The notes beneath the pieces are model-generated. The model was not told where the DNA came from. It made no database searches and saw only the letters and a list, made by a program, of their open reading frames with translations. Below are positions 27,478-34,697 of a stretch of 64,000 nt of DNA, piece after piece. The first letter of the stretch is position 1. Each line of letters starts with the position of its first letter. The translations under genes and the position numbers were made by a program. The stretch is from Verrucomicrobiaceae bacterium (lineage in GTDB: Bacteria; Verrucomicrobiota; Verrucomicrobiia; Verrucomicrobiales; Akkermansiaceae), in the NCBI GenBank assembly GCA_027491155.1, contig JAIXWR010000028.1:62001-126000 (forward strand). Reading direction: 5' to 3'.

Positions 27478-27738
27478 TCAGTAGCAGCGGTAATGATGAT
27501 GCCCGCCACCGTAGTAGCCCCCGCCATAGTAGCCTCCGCCGTAGTAGCCGCGGACATACCGCGGTTCGTTATTCTGGCCGATGGCGTAGCCGATCGCCCC
27601 CGCCGCCAGGACCCCGGCCGCGGCGGCGCCGGGATCGACCGTCTGGACCGGCCGGCCGTAGGCATCGTAGGTGGTCATGCAGGAAGCGAGCGGAAGGAGG
27701 GCCAGCAGCGCGGCGGCCTTGGTGAGGATCGTTTTCAT
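27478..27738 (-). CDS. Small Gly/Tyr-rich lipoprotein
   Basis: 86 residues. Lipobox LLPLASC at residues ~14-20, then a glycine-zipper-like hydrophobic stretch (PGAAAAGVLAAGAIGYAIGQ) and a tail of three YYGGG repeats followed by HHHYRC. Such zippers occur in small outer-membrane lipoproteins of the SlyB/Rcs type. The His/Cys end could bind metal; this is speculative. Confidence 0.7.
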   Translation of the reverse strand: MKTILTKAAALLALLPLASCMTTYDAYGRPVQTVDPGAAAAGVLAAGAIGYAIGQNNEPRYVRGYYGGGYYGGGYYGGGHHHYRCY

Positions 27739-27816
27739 CAGCGGTGAAACTCGCCGGCCGCCGGTTTATTCAAGCTCCCCGGAACTCGCCGGCCGGAACC
27801 TTCGGTCCGCGGCACT

Positions 27817-28314
27817 TCAATCCTCAACCAGAAGCAGAGGATCCAGGGCCGATCGAAGCTCTTCGATCAACTCGGGATCCATGAACTTGAACCGGTCCTC
27901 CAGGCCCAGGACGAGTATCTCCTTGTGGCGCAGCTCTTCCCCGAAATCGGCCGCGATGCGGTTGCAGTGCTTGTCCTCCATCACGACGATCAGGTCCGCC
28001 CAGCGGATGTCTCCCACGCCGATGCGCCGCCTTGCCTTCGAACTCGTTCCCGCGGAGCGGCACGCCAACAGCGGGTGCCTCGCGTAAATCCGCTCGGCCG
28101 TGGGACTCCTCCACTTGTTCATCGTGCAGACGAACAGGACATGGAGGACCTCCGCCTGGACCATCTCCCGATCATTCAAGCGGGGATACTCGAATCCGAG
28201 CTGCTGCGCCCTGCGGACTTTCACGCTCCGCGTGTAAAGCTGACGCCACTTCTTCTCCCGCGGCCACTCGTCCTCCTTCACTGTCGTTTCACCCGTCATG
28301 AAATCGGGAAGCAC
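27817..28314 (-). CDS. Low-molecular-weight tyrosine-phosphatase-like protein (COG4551 type)
   Basis: 165 residues as drawn; family members are ~110, so the in-frame ATG at 28164 is an alternative start. VLFVCTMNKWRSPTAERIY contains a C-x5-R-S phosphate loop, and ADLIVVMEDKHCNRI matches the LMW-PTP strand. The general-acid aspartate may be in GLEDRFKFMDPELIEEL. The N-terminal 50 residues have a KKWRQLYTRSVKVRRAQQLG helix-rich segment and may be a real extension or untranslated. Protein dephosphorylation is inferred. Confidence 0.75.
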   Translation of the reverse strand: MLPDFMTGETTVKEDEWPREKKWRQLYTRSVKVRRAQQLGFEYPRLNDREMVQAEVLHVLFVCTMNKWRSPTAERIYARHPLLACRSAGTSSKARRRIGVGDIRWADLIVVMEDKHCNRIAADFGEELRHKEILVLGLEDRFKFMDPELIEELRSALDPLLLVED

Positions 28315-28399
28315 CGGAGGAACAAGCCCTCTTTCAAGCGAACGACCGGATCGTGCCTGGCATCCCCCGGGGCATCGCAGGAAGTCCTCAACGCCTTGG

Positions 28400-28795
28400 T
28401 CAAGGCACAGCTCCCTTCCGCTGCTCGCGGTATCCCTGCCTGGTCAGGAAGCTTTTGAAAGCAGCCAGACCCGCGGTCGCATCCGCTTCCACGGCAAAGC
28501 GAAAGTCCTCCAGCCCGCAATAATTCAGGGTCGAGTGGAACTCGCTGCCATCCGAAGTGCGGATCGCAACGGCATCGAATCCGCCTCCGCTGCAACAACC
28601 GTGTTCGAGAATTACCGACGCCGATTCCCCGGACCCGAGATCGATCACGGCCACCGGTTCCGTCCCGCTTCCGCCCCTTAACTGGACGAACGCCCGCTCC
28701 AGGAACCAACGCTCGCGGTTCCCGTGACGGTGGATCATGACTCCCGCAATCCCGGAAACCACCACAGCCAGAAGCCCGAGCATCCTGAGTTTCAT
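28400..28795 (-). CDS. Hypothetical protein with N-terminal membrane anchor
   Basis: 131 residues from ATG 28795 (in-frame ATGs at 28831 and 28810 also exist). MKLRMLGLLAVVVSGIAGVM is an uncleaved signal-anchor or signal peptide. The rest is a small alpha/beta domain with VAVIDLGSGESASVILEHG and an unusual CCSGGG motif. No family recognised. Base composition is slightly lower in GC than its neighbours. Confidence 0.55.
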   Translation of the reverse strand: MKLRMLGLLAVVVSGIAGVMIHRHGNRERWFLERAFVQLRGGSGTEPVAVIDLGSGESASVILEHGCCSGGGFDAVAIRTSDGSEFHSTLNYCGLEDFRFAVEADATAGLAAFKSFLTRQGYREQRKGAVP

Positions 28796-28873
28796 CCGGC
28801 AAAAGATCATGAGGTGCCGTGCTCCCGTCAACTCCGCCAGTGCCCTCCGCCATGCCGGATCCCCGTGACCAGA

Positions 28874-29716
28874 TCACCCGACCCCGTTCAAAATCGCCTC
28901 CACCATCCGCAGCGCCTCGACGTTCGGCTTCACGTCGTGAACCCGGTGGATCATCACCCCGGCTTCACGTGTCCGGGCGGTGATCGCCACCGTCGGCCAA
29001 GCCCGGTCGGCGAGATCGGTGCTGCCGAGCACCTTCCCGATGAAGGATTTCCTCGAGACCCCGAGCAGCAAGGGCCGGCCACCGACGCCGAGCTCCGGCA
29101 ATCCGCGCAGCAGCGCGAGATTGTGCTCCACGGATTTCCCGAAGCCGATCCCCGGGTCGAAGCAGATCGCTTCGGGATCGATCCCCGCCGCGCTCAGCGC
29201 CGCCAGCCGCTCTTCGAAGAACCCGCGGACTTCCGCGACCACGTCGTCGTAACGCGGGGAAAGCTGCATCGTCCGCGGGTCGCCCTGCATGTGCATCGCC
29301 ACCACCCCGCAGCCGCGTTCCGCACAGACCCCGGCCATCGCCGGATCGGCGGTGAGGCCGCTGACGTCGTTGACGATGTCCGCTCCCGCCTCCAGCGCTG
29401 CCGCCGCGACCGGGGCTTTCATGGTGTCGATCGAGATCAGCCCGTCCCACTCCGCCCGCAGCGCCGCAACCACCGGCCGGGTGCGCTCGATTTCCTCGGC
29501 CTCGGGCACCTCCGCCGCGCCGGGACGGGTCGACTCGCCGCCGACATCGATGATCCCCGCGCCCTCCGCGATCATCCGGCGGGCATGCTCCAGCGCGCCA
29601 TCCGGACCGCCGTGACGGCCGCCGTCGGAGAACGAGTCCGGCGTGACATTGAGGATGCCCATGATGACCCCGCGGTGGCTCAGGTCGAGCCGGGTGCGCC
29701 TTGATTTCCACCACAT
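28874..29716 (-). CDS. folP: Dihydropteroate synthase
   Basis: 280 residues from ATG 29716. FolP condenses p-aminobenzoate with dihydropterin pyrophosphate in folate synthesis and is the sulfonamide target. IMGILNVTPDSFSDGG is the pterin-binding signature; GGESTRPGA, ADIVNDVSG, CFDPGIGFGKSV and LGVSRKSFIG follow in the right order. Nothing resistance-like stands out. It is divergent from the secreted protein at 29773, with 56 bases between starts. Confidence 0.97.
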   Translation of the reverse strand: MWWKSRRTRLDLSHRGVIMGILNVTPDSFSDGGRHGGPDGALEHARRMIAEGAGIIDVGGESTRPGAAEVPEAEEIERTRPVVAALRAEWDGLISIDTMKAPVAAAALEAGADIVNDVSGLTADPAMAGVCAERGCGVVAMHMQGDPRTMQLSPRYDDVVAEVRGFFEERLAALSAAGIDPEAICFDPGIGFGKSVEHNLALLRGLPELGVGGRPLLLGVSRKSFIGKVLGSTDLADRAWPTVAITARTREAGVMIHRVHDVKPNVEALRMVEAILNGVG

Positions 29717-29772
29717 TCCGGCGCGGAAATGGCCACTTGCCGCGCCTCCGGCCAAGCCCTAATCTCCACGCC

Positions 29773-30357
29773 ATGAAGATTGCCAACTTGGTCGCCGCCG
29801 GACTCCTGCTGGCCGCCGCCGCCTCTGCGGACGTGCCCGGACTCGAAGTGAAAGGCCCTTACGCCAGCGTGAAAACCAACAAGGACGGATCGCGCGAATA
29901 CTTCTCCCGGACCCGTGACATGCGGACCATCACCAAGCAGACCAAGGGGGCCGACGGCACCCTGCGCCTCACCACTGTTTACCGACTCAGTCCGCAGGGC
30001 AACCCGCTGACCTGCGACATCTTCGACGGCAAGGGCGAGCGGCTGTTCAAGTCCCGCTACGGCTACGACCCGAAGCCCGGCCTGACCTTCGGCAAGCTGG
30101 TGGAAGAGCAGATGTTCGACGCCCGGGTGAAGCGCACCGACACCAGCGGCCAGGAGATCCCGGTCCGCCGCTTCCTCTACACCTACGACGCCCGCGGCAA
30201 CCGCAACGCCCCGATTTCCATCACCACCATCCCCGGCAAGACCGCCGAGGAAGCCTTCGGTCCCTCCGCCCTGGAGTTCGATCCCTTCGACGGCCAGGGA
30301 GCCCCGGTCGCCCCGAAGCAGGCGAACCCTCGCGCGAAGCCCGTCGGCGGCAAGTGA
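29773..30357 (+). CDS. Secreted hypothetical protein
   Basis: 194 residues with a signal peptide (MKIANLVAAGLLLAAAASA). The mature part is rich in short strands (DGTLRLTTVYRLSPQGNPLT, CDIFDGKGERLFKSRYGYD) that resemble RHS/YD-like beta-hairpins and include GYDPKPG and YTYDARGNRNAP, the latter very like an RHS/YD repeat unit. A full RHS shell is not present. The next gene starts 12 bases later, so both are probably co-transcribed. Confidence 0.65.
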   Translation: MKIANLVAAGLLLAAAASADVPGLEVKGPYASVKTNKDGSREYFSRTRDMRTITKQTKGADGTLRLTTVYRLSPQGNPLTCDIFDGKGERLFKSRYGYDPKPGLTFGKLVEEQMFDARVKRTDTSGQEIPVRRFLYTYDARGNRNAPISITTIPGKTAEEAFGPSALEFDPFDGQGAPVAPKQANPRAKPVGGK

Positions 30358-30369
30358 TCCCGCGCCGCC

Positions 30370-31656
30370 ATGCGTCCCGATAAAATCCTGCCCTGGCTCC
30401 TCGGTGCCGCTTTGGGTGCCGCCGGCTGGATCCAGGGTTCCCACTGGCGCTCCACCTCGCCCGCTTCCGGCGACGGCGAACTCGAAGCCAAGGTCGTCGG
30501 CCTCGAGAACGAGATCGCCCTGCTCAAGCGCGAGAACGAAAGCCTGCGCTCGCTCGCCCAGGGCGGCGGAGAGGTACATGTCGATCCCGCCCTGATCGAC
30601 TTCACCGAGGAAGCGCTCGGCATGGATTTCAAGAGCAACCCGCAGGTCCACCGCGTGGCCGGCGAGGAACTGCGCGACCGCATCGTGGCCTCGATCGAGG
30701 CCCGCTACGGCCCCCACGGCCTCGATTCGCGCCAGCAGGCCTGGGCGCTGATGGGGCTGCTGACCGCCGACGACCGCTTCGCGCCGCAGCTTGCCGCGAC
30801 CAAGTCGGTCGGCGCGCGCTCGTGGTTCGACGAGCAGAGCGGCGAGGGCTGGGTGACCGACCGCTTCGACCCGCAGTCCGTGCCCGACCAGGCCGCACTG
30901 ATCCGCGCGCTCGGCCGGATTCTCCTCCACCAGCATTATCCGCCCGCCCCCGGCTGGCCCGGCGACGAAGCCGCGATGGCCCGCGAGGCCCTTCACCACG
31001 GCGCCGCCATGGCCGCCGAAAACCGCTACCTTGCCCGCCAGGCGCTCGCCACCGGCTTCACCGGCTTGAAGGAGAACACCGAGGCGCGCGACCTGATGGA
31101 AAGCCTGCCGCCCTTCGTCCGCGGGCTCGCCACCTTCCCTTCGGTGCTCGGCCTGCCCCGCGCCTCCCGCCTGATGGACCAGGAGGAATTCCGCGGCGCC
31201 CTCCACAAACCGCCGGCCATCACCGCCGACTTCTATCCGGACCACGAGGGCATGGAGTTCAATCCGCCGCCGCTCCCCGAAACCCCGGGCAATGCCTTGC
31301 TTGTCGAATCCGCCGGCATGCTCGGCTTGAAACTCTGGCTCGATTCGATGGGCGAGGAATTCCCGAAACTCGGCGACGGCTGGCACGGCGACCAGTACCG
31401 GCTCTTCGCCACCAGCGACGTCGCCAGCCACCTCGTCTGGGAGATCCGCTTCGACTCCGCCAAAACCGCCGACACCTTCCTCAAGGCCGCCGGGGAAATG
31501 ATCTCCGCGCTGGCCGGCACCGAACAAGCGCCGGCACCGGGCGAAATCACCGCCACCCCGGAGAACCGCTTCCTCGCCCTGGCCCGCAGCTCGCCGGACA
31601 CCGTCCGGTTTCTCAATACCGCCGACCGGCCGACCGCGGAAACCCTCGTCCGTTAG
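30370..31656 (+). CDS. Hypothetical membrane-anchored protein with coiled coil
   Basis: 428 residues. An N-terminal hydrophobic segment (ILPWLLGAALGAAGWIQG) anchors a short coiled coil (ELEAKVVGLENEIALLKREN). The remainder is helical and without recognised motifs: ALIRALGRILLHQHYPPAP, NRYLARQALATGFTGLKENT and LFATSDVASHLVWEIRF can be seen. The layout suggests a periplasmic domain tethered to the inner membrane. A paralogous family in Verrucomicrobia is possible but unknown to me. Confidence 0.65.
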   Translation: MRPDKILPWLLGAALGAAGWIQGSHWRSTSPASGDGELEAKVVGLENEIALLKRENESLRSLAQGGGEVHVDPALIDFTEEALGMDFKSNPQVHRVAGEELRDRIVASIEARYGPHGLDSRQQAWALMGLLTADDRFAPQLAATKSVGARSWFDEQSGEGWVTDRFDPQSVPDQAALIRALGRILLHQHYPPAPGWPGDEAAMAREALHHGAAMAAENRYLARQALATGFTGLKENTEARDLMESLPPFVRGLATFPSVLGLPRASRLMDQEEFRGALHKPPAITADFYPDHEGMEFNPPPLPETPGNALLVESAGMLGLKLWLDSMGEEFPKLGDGWHGDQYRLFATSDVASHLVWEIRFDSAKTADTFLKAAGEMISALAGTEQAPAPGEITATPENRFLALARSSPDTVRFLNTADRPTAETLVR

Positions 31657-31772
31657 ATTCGAGCCTGCCTGCCGAGGGCGTCACAGGAGCGCTCGAAGCA
31701 GTCATCGCCGGAGCCGCCGAGTGGATCCGGAAAAGGATCGACCCCGCCCTCAAAGCCCGCGAGGAAGAATTG

Positions 31773-31901
31773 GGAACAACGAAATCATCGAAACTTCGCG
31801 AAAGTCGGATCATCTCTTCATCTGCTGGCCACTACCTCGAAAAGGATCGGCCACCCACGAGCCCTCTTCATTTTCGCCCGTTTCGTCCCTTTCGTTGTTC
31901 C
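31773..31901. repeat. 12-bp perfect inverted repeat in the 261-bp gap before 31918
   Basis: GGAACAACGAAA (31773-31784) is exactly inverted at 31890-31901. Around it lie AT-richer words such as CATCGAAACTTCGCGAAAG and TTTCGCCCGTTTCG, built from repeated TTTCG/CGAAA units. The intergenic region 31657-31917 contains no convincing gene; short open frames there are low in complexity. Confidence 0.55.
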
Positions 31902-31917
31902 ACCCTCCCAAAACTGC

Positions 31918-32412
31918 ATGACTCCCGACTTCCCCCCGCCCGACCGCGAGCCGCCGCCCTTGCCCGCGTCGCCGCCGTCGTCCGACCGGGAGCCGCCACC
32001 TTTACCGGGCGAATGGCAGGATCCGCGCCCCGCCCCGCCGGCCCGGCGCCGCTGGCCCGCCTGGAGCGCCATCGCCGCGATGGCCCTCGCCGCCCTCTAC
32101 CTCGGCCCCCTGCGCGCCGAGATCCTCTTCGCCGACGACACCGGCCGCGTCCCCACGCCCTTCGACCTCACGCTGCGCTCCGGCTCCACCGAGAAAAAGA
32201 TCCGCATCGAGAAAGGCCGGCTCCATCTCCTCCGCGGCCGCTGGGACGAGATCGAGGTCACCGATCACTTCTACGAAAGCACCGTCCATCCGCTCAAGGG
32301 CGGCGCCATGCGCTTCACCATCCAGCGCAACCTCCGCCTCCGCCTCAAACAGGCCTCCACCGGCCACCGCTCCGTCCCCCAGCGCGGCGACCCGGATCCG
32401 CGGGAGGATTGA
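31918..32412 (+). CDS. Proline-rich single-pass membrane protein, unknown
   Basis: 164 residues. The first ~45 residues are proline-rich with a duplicated DREPPPLP unit, followed by one membrane segment (WSAIAAMALAALYLGPL) and a periplasmic domain of ~100 residues with strands (TPFDLTLRSGSTEKKIRIEK, GAMRFTIQRNLRLRLKQ). The cytosolic proline-rich arm suggests a protein-interaction role. No family recognised. Confidence 0.6.
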   Translation: MTPDFPPPDREPPPLPASPPSSDREPPPLPGEWQDPRPAPPARRRWPAWSAIAAMALAALYLGPLRAEILFADDTGRVPTPFDLTLRSGSTEKKIRIEKGRLHLLRGRWDEIEVTDHFYESTVHPLKGGAMRFTIQRNLRLRLKQASTGHRSVPQRGDPDPRED

Positions 32413-32415
32413 CGT

Positions 32416-32463
32416 CCAGATGTTCCTCGACGGGGTGGCGGCCGATGCGGCATCTTCCGCCCC
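32416..32463. repeat. 48-bp direct repeat, copy 1
   Basis: Starts CCAGATGTTCCTCGACGGGG and ends in CCGCCCC; identical to the copy at 33159-33206 except for one base. It lies just after the stop of the gene at 31918, on the far side of the META-domain gene from copy 2. Confidence 0.8.
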
Positions 32464-32535
32464 TTTCTGCCACGACTCGCGTTCTCAACGACCCAACCTT
32501 CCCGGGCAACGGCAATTGCCTGGAATCGGCCTCTT

Positions 32536-33045
32536 TCAAGGCACTTCGAAAGTCTTCCGAGTCGACTTCCCGCCATCCGGCTCGAGTTCATAAACCCCAC
32601 CTCCATCCTTGAGGGACAAAAACAGCCGGCCCTCTTTGATTTCATAACCGTTGAAATCGGGGAGGTCCCTCACCACCAGGCGGTCCAGTGATCCGGCCGG
32701 ACACACCATGATTGTTGATGAGATGGGACCGAAGGAGATTCTCCCGGGGGCCGATGACGCCCACGTCCCATTTCCGCGGTTGCAATCGATTCGAGCGTTC
32801 AGGCGTCCGCCAGGGAGGAACTCGAAGGTATACTTCTCCGGCTTGTCCGGCTTGTGGACCTTCCCGTCCCTGTAAGTGATCTTGGCCAGTTTCCACAAAG
32901 TTCCGGCCAATTCCGAATCCGCCGGTTTCGGCACAGGCTTGGCAGGTTCGGGTTTCGGGTCCGGTCTGACAGGCTCAGCTTGCTTGGGAGACTGGGCGAA
33001 TCCAGCCGCGGACATCAAAAGGCAGAAGACCAGGGTCCGTTGCAT
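32536..33045 (-). CDS. Secreted META-domain (HslJ-like) protein
   Basis: 169 residues with a signal peptide (MQRTLVFCLLMSAAGFAQ) and a Pro/Lys-rich linker (DPKPEPAKPVPKP). The domain begins LAGTLWKLAKITY and shows YTFEFLPGGRLNARIDCNRG and NGTWASSAPGRISFGPIS, the typical META strand order in which 'CNRGNG' resembles the C-N-xxxG pattern of HslJ. Family members are periplasmic or surface stress proteins with unclear biochemistry. The gene is bracketed by 48-bp direct repeats and is opposite in direction to its neighbours, suggesting insertion. Confidence 0.75.
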   Translation of the reverse strand: MQRTLVFCLLMSAAGFAQSPKQAEPVRPDPKPEPAKPVPKPADSELAGTLWKLAKITYRDGKVHKPDKPEKYTFEFLPGGRLNARIDCNRGNGTWASSAPGRISFGPISSTIMVCPAGSLDRLVVRDLPDFNGYEIKEGRLFLSLKDGGGVYELEPDGGKSTRKTFEVP

Positions 33046-33158
33046 GACAAACTGATTCAGACTTGGGAAGTCTGGTCACGGAATCCCTGCTCATACAAGC
33101 TCCGTCATTCCGGCCCGCCAACCTCACATCGCCCCGTGAACTTGCTCCAACTGGCCGC

Positions 33159-33206
33159 CCAGATGTTCCTCGACGGGGTGGCGGCCGATGCGGCATCCTC
33201 CGCCCC
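33159..33206. repeat. 48-bp direct repeat, copy 2, directly before the acylphosphatase start
   Basis: Matches 32416-32463 with one substitution (C for T near the end). The repeat abuts the GTG start of the acylphosphatase gene, so it covers that gene's leader and possibly its promoter. Confidence 0.8.
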
Positions 33207-33482
33207 GTGATCGCCCGTCGCGTGATATTCGAGGGCCGCGTCCAGGGCGTCGGCTTCCGCTACACCACCAAGGACATCGCCAAAGGCTTCGAAGTCTGCG
33301 GCACTGTCAGGAATCTGCCCGACGGCAACGTCGAGCTCGAGGTCATGGGCGAACGCGAGGAGGTCGAGGCCTTCCTCAAGGAGATCGCCGAGGAATCCGC
33401 GATGGCCCACCACATCAAGGGCATGCACGTGAAAAACATCCCGCCGCTCGAAGGCGTGAAAGGCTTCACGATCGAGCGCTAG
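33207..33482 (+). CDS. acyP: Acylphosphatase
   Basis: 91 residues from GTG 33207, the family's usual size. The enzyme hydrolyses acyl phosphates. VIFEGRVQGVGFRYTTKDIA holds the phosphate-binding loop and catalytic Arg, and VCGTVRNLPDGNVELEVMGE holds the catalytic Asn. GTG is chosen because it sits right before the conserved first strand. The 48-bp repeat immediately precedes it. Confidence 0.95.
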   Translation: MIARRVIFEGRVQGVGFRYTTKDIAKGFEVCGTVRNLPDGNVELEVMGEREEVEAFLKEIAEESAMAHHIKGMHVKNIPPLEGVKGFTIER

Positions 33483-33560
33483 CCGCCGGGCCTCCCTTCG
33501 GGGCGCGAAACTTCGGAGCTTCCTCCGGGTTCGACCCGATGGCCCCGCGGGGCTCTGCCG

Positions 33561-34586
33561 ATGATCCGCTGTTTCCCCTCCCTTCTTGCCTCGCTGGCTC
33601 TCCTGACCTCGGCCCCGGCCGCGAGCCCGGCAGCTCCCGCCGCCACCCGCAACGCCGACGGCTCCGTCACCCTCGCCTGGCCCGCTGTCACCGGCGGCTG
33701 GTATCAGGTCGAAACCAGCGACGATCTCGTCCGCTGGACCCTCCTCGGCAGCTCCACCGAAGCCGCCGCGTCCCCGATGACCTGGACCGACGACGGCTCT
33801 CTAACAGGCAGCCACCCCTCCACCGCCGCCAAGCGCTTCTACCGCATCCGCGACTGGGGCGTCTTCGACGTCGCCTTCACCGCCACCCGCTTCACCTACA
33901 CCGACTCCGAACGCACCGTCACCGGCCTCTTCCGCAAGCCCGCACTGCCCGGCCGCTTGCCCGCCCTCATCATCAACCACGGCACCGGCGGCAATACCCA
34001 GACCAACGGCTTCACCGACCGCCGCGCGCAGGAAATGAGTCCGTGGGGCCTCTTCTGCATCGGCCCCGATCTCACCCACGCCGCGGGTGCCGTCACCGAC
34101 CTCCAGACCTTCGGCTTCTCACCGGAAAACCTCGCCCGCGATCTCGCCTGCCTCGCCGTGCTTTCCACCCGCAGCGATGTCGACCTGAACCGCCTCGCGA
34201 TGTGGGGCCACAGCCGCGGCGCATTCACCTCGATCGGCGTCGCCTCGGTCCTCGGCAATCGTCTCCACGCCCTCGGCTTCAGCGCTGGCGGCGTCACCGA
34301 TGACCCGCAAGACGTCTCCTTCCCCACCGTCGCCGAAGCCGCCGGCGTCACCGCGCCCGCGATCTTCTTCCACGGCAGCACCGACACCGTCGTCGATCCC
34401 GCCACCTCGTTGCTTTTCAAGACGGGCCTCGAAGCCCGCGGCATCACCCACCAGCGCGTCATCTACGACACCACCGGCTTCACCACCGGCAACGCCCACA
34501 GCATCCAGAACGTCCCCGCCATCAACAGCGACATGCTCGCCCAATGGCAGGCCTGGTTGGTCGCCCGCGGCGTGCTGCCGCCTTGA
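33561..34586 (+). CDS. Secreted alpha/beta hydrolase with N-terminal fibronectin-like module
   Basis: 341 residues. Signal peptide (ASLALLTSAPAASPA), then a ~85-residue module containing GSVTLAWPAVTGGWYQVETS, WTLLGSS and KRFYRIRDWG. This module recurs at the C-termini of the proteins at 34698 and 54785. The hydrolase begins at TVTGLFRKPALPGRLPALII with NHGTGG as the oxyanion loop, MWGHSRGAF as the nucleophile elbow and NAHSIQ as a candidate catalytic His. It is dienelactone-hydrolase- or cutinase-like; the substrate is unknown. Confidence 0.75.
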   Translation: MIRCFPSLLASLALLTSAPAASPAAPAATRNADGSVTLAWPAVTGGWYQVETSDDLVRWTLLGSSTEAAASPMTWTDDGSLTGSHPSTAAKRFYRIRDWGVFDVAFTATRFTYTDSERTVTGLFRKPALPGRLPALIINHGTGGNTQTNGFTDRRAQEMSPWGLFCIGPDLTHAAGAVTDLQTFGFSPENLARDLACLAVLSTRSDVDLNRLAMWGHSRGAFTSIGVASVLGNRLHALGFSAGGVTDDPQDVSFPTVAEAAGVTAPAIFFHGSTDTVVDPATSLLFKTGLEARGITHQRVIYDTTGFTTGNAHSIQNVPAINSDMLAQWQAWLVARGVLPP

Positions 34587-34697
34587 GCCACCCGTAACCG
34601 CCCTGTTACGCAAAACGGTTTCACTCCGGGACGCGGATCGGCAGCCTGTCGATGCTTCAAACAGGCTGTTCCCGAATCGCCAGCCCCTCCCGGAACC

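Noticed and set aside
31721-31921. 66-codon ORF in the 31.7-31.9 kb gap
   Set aside because: Built from low-complexity repeat words and overlaps the inverted repeat; no start-site signal or family.
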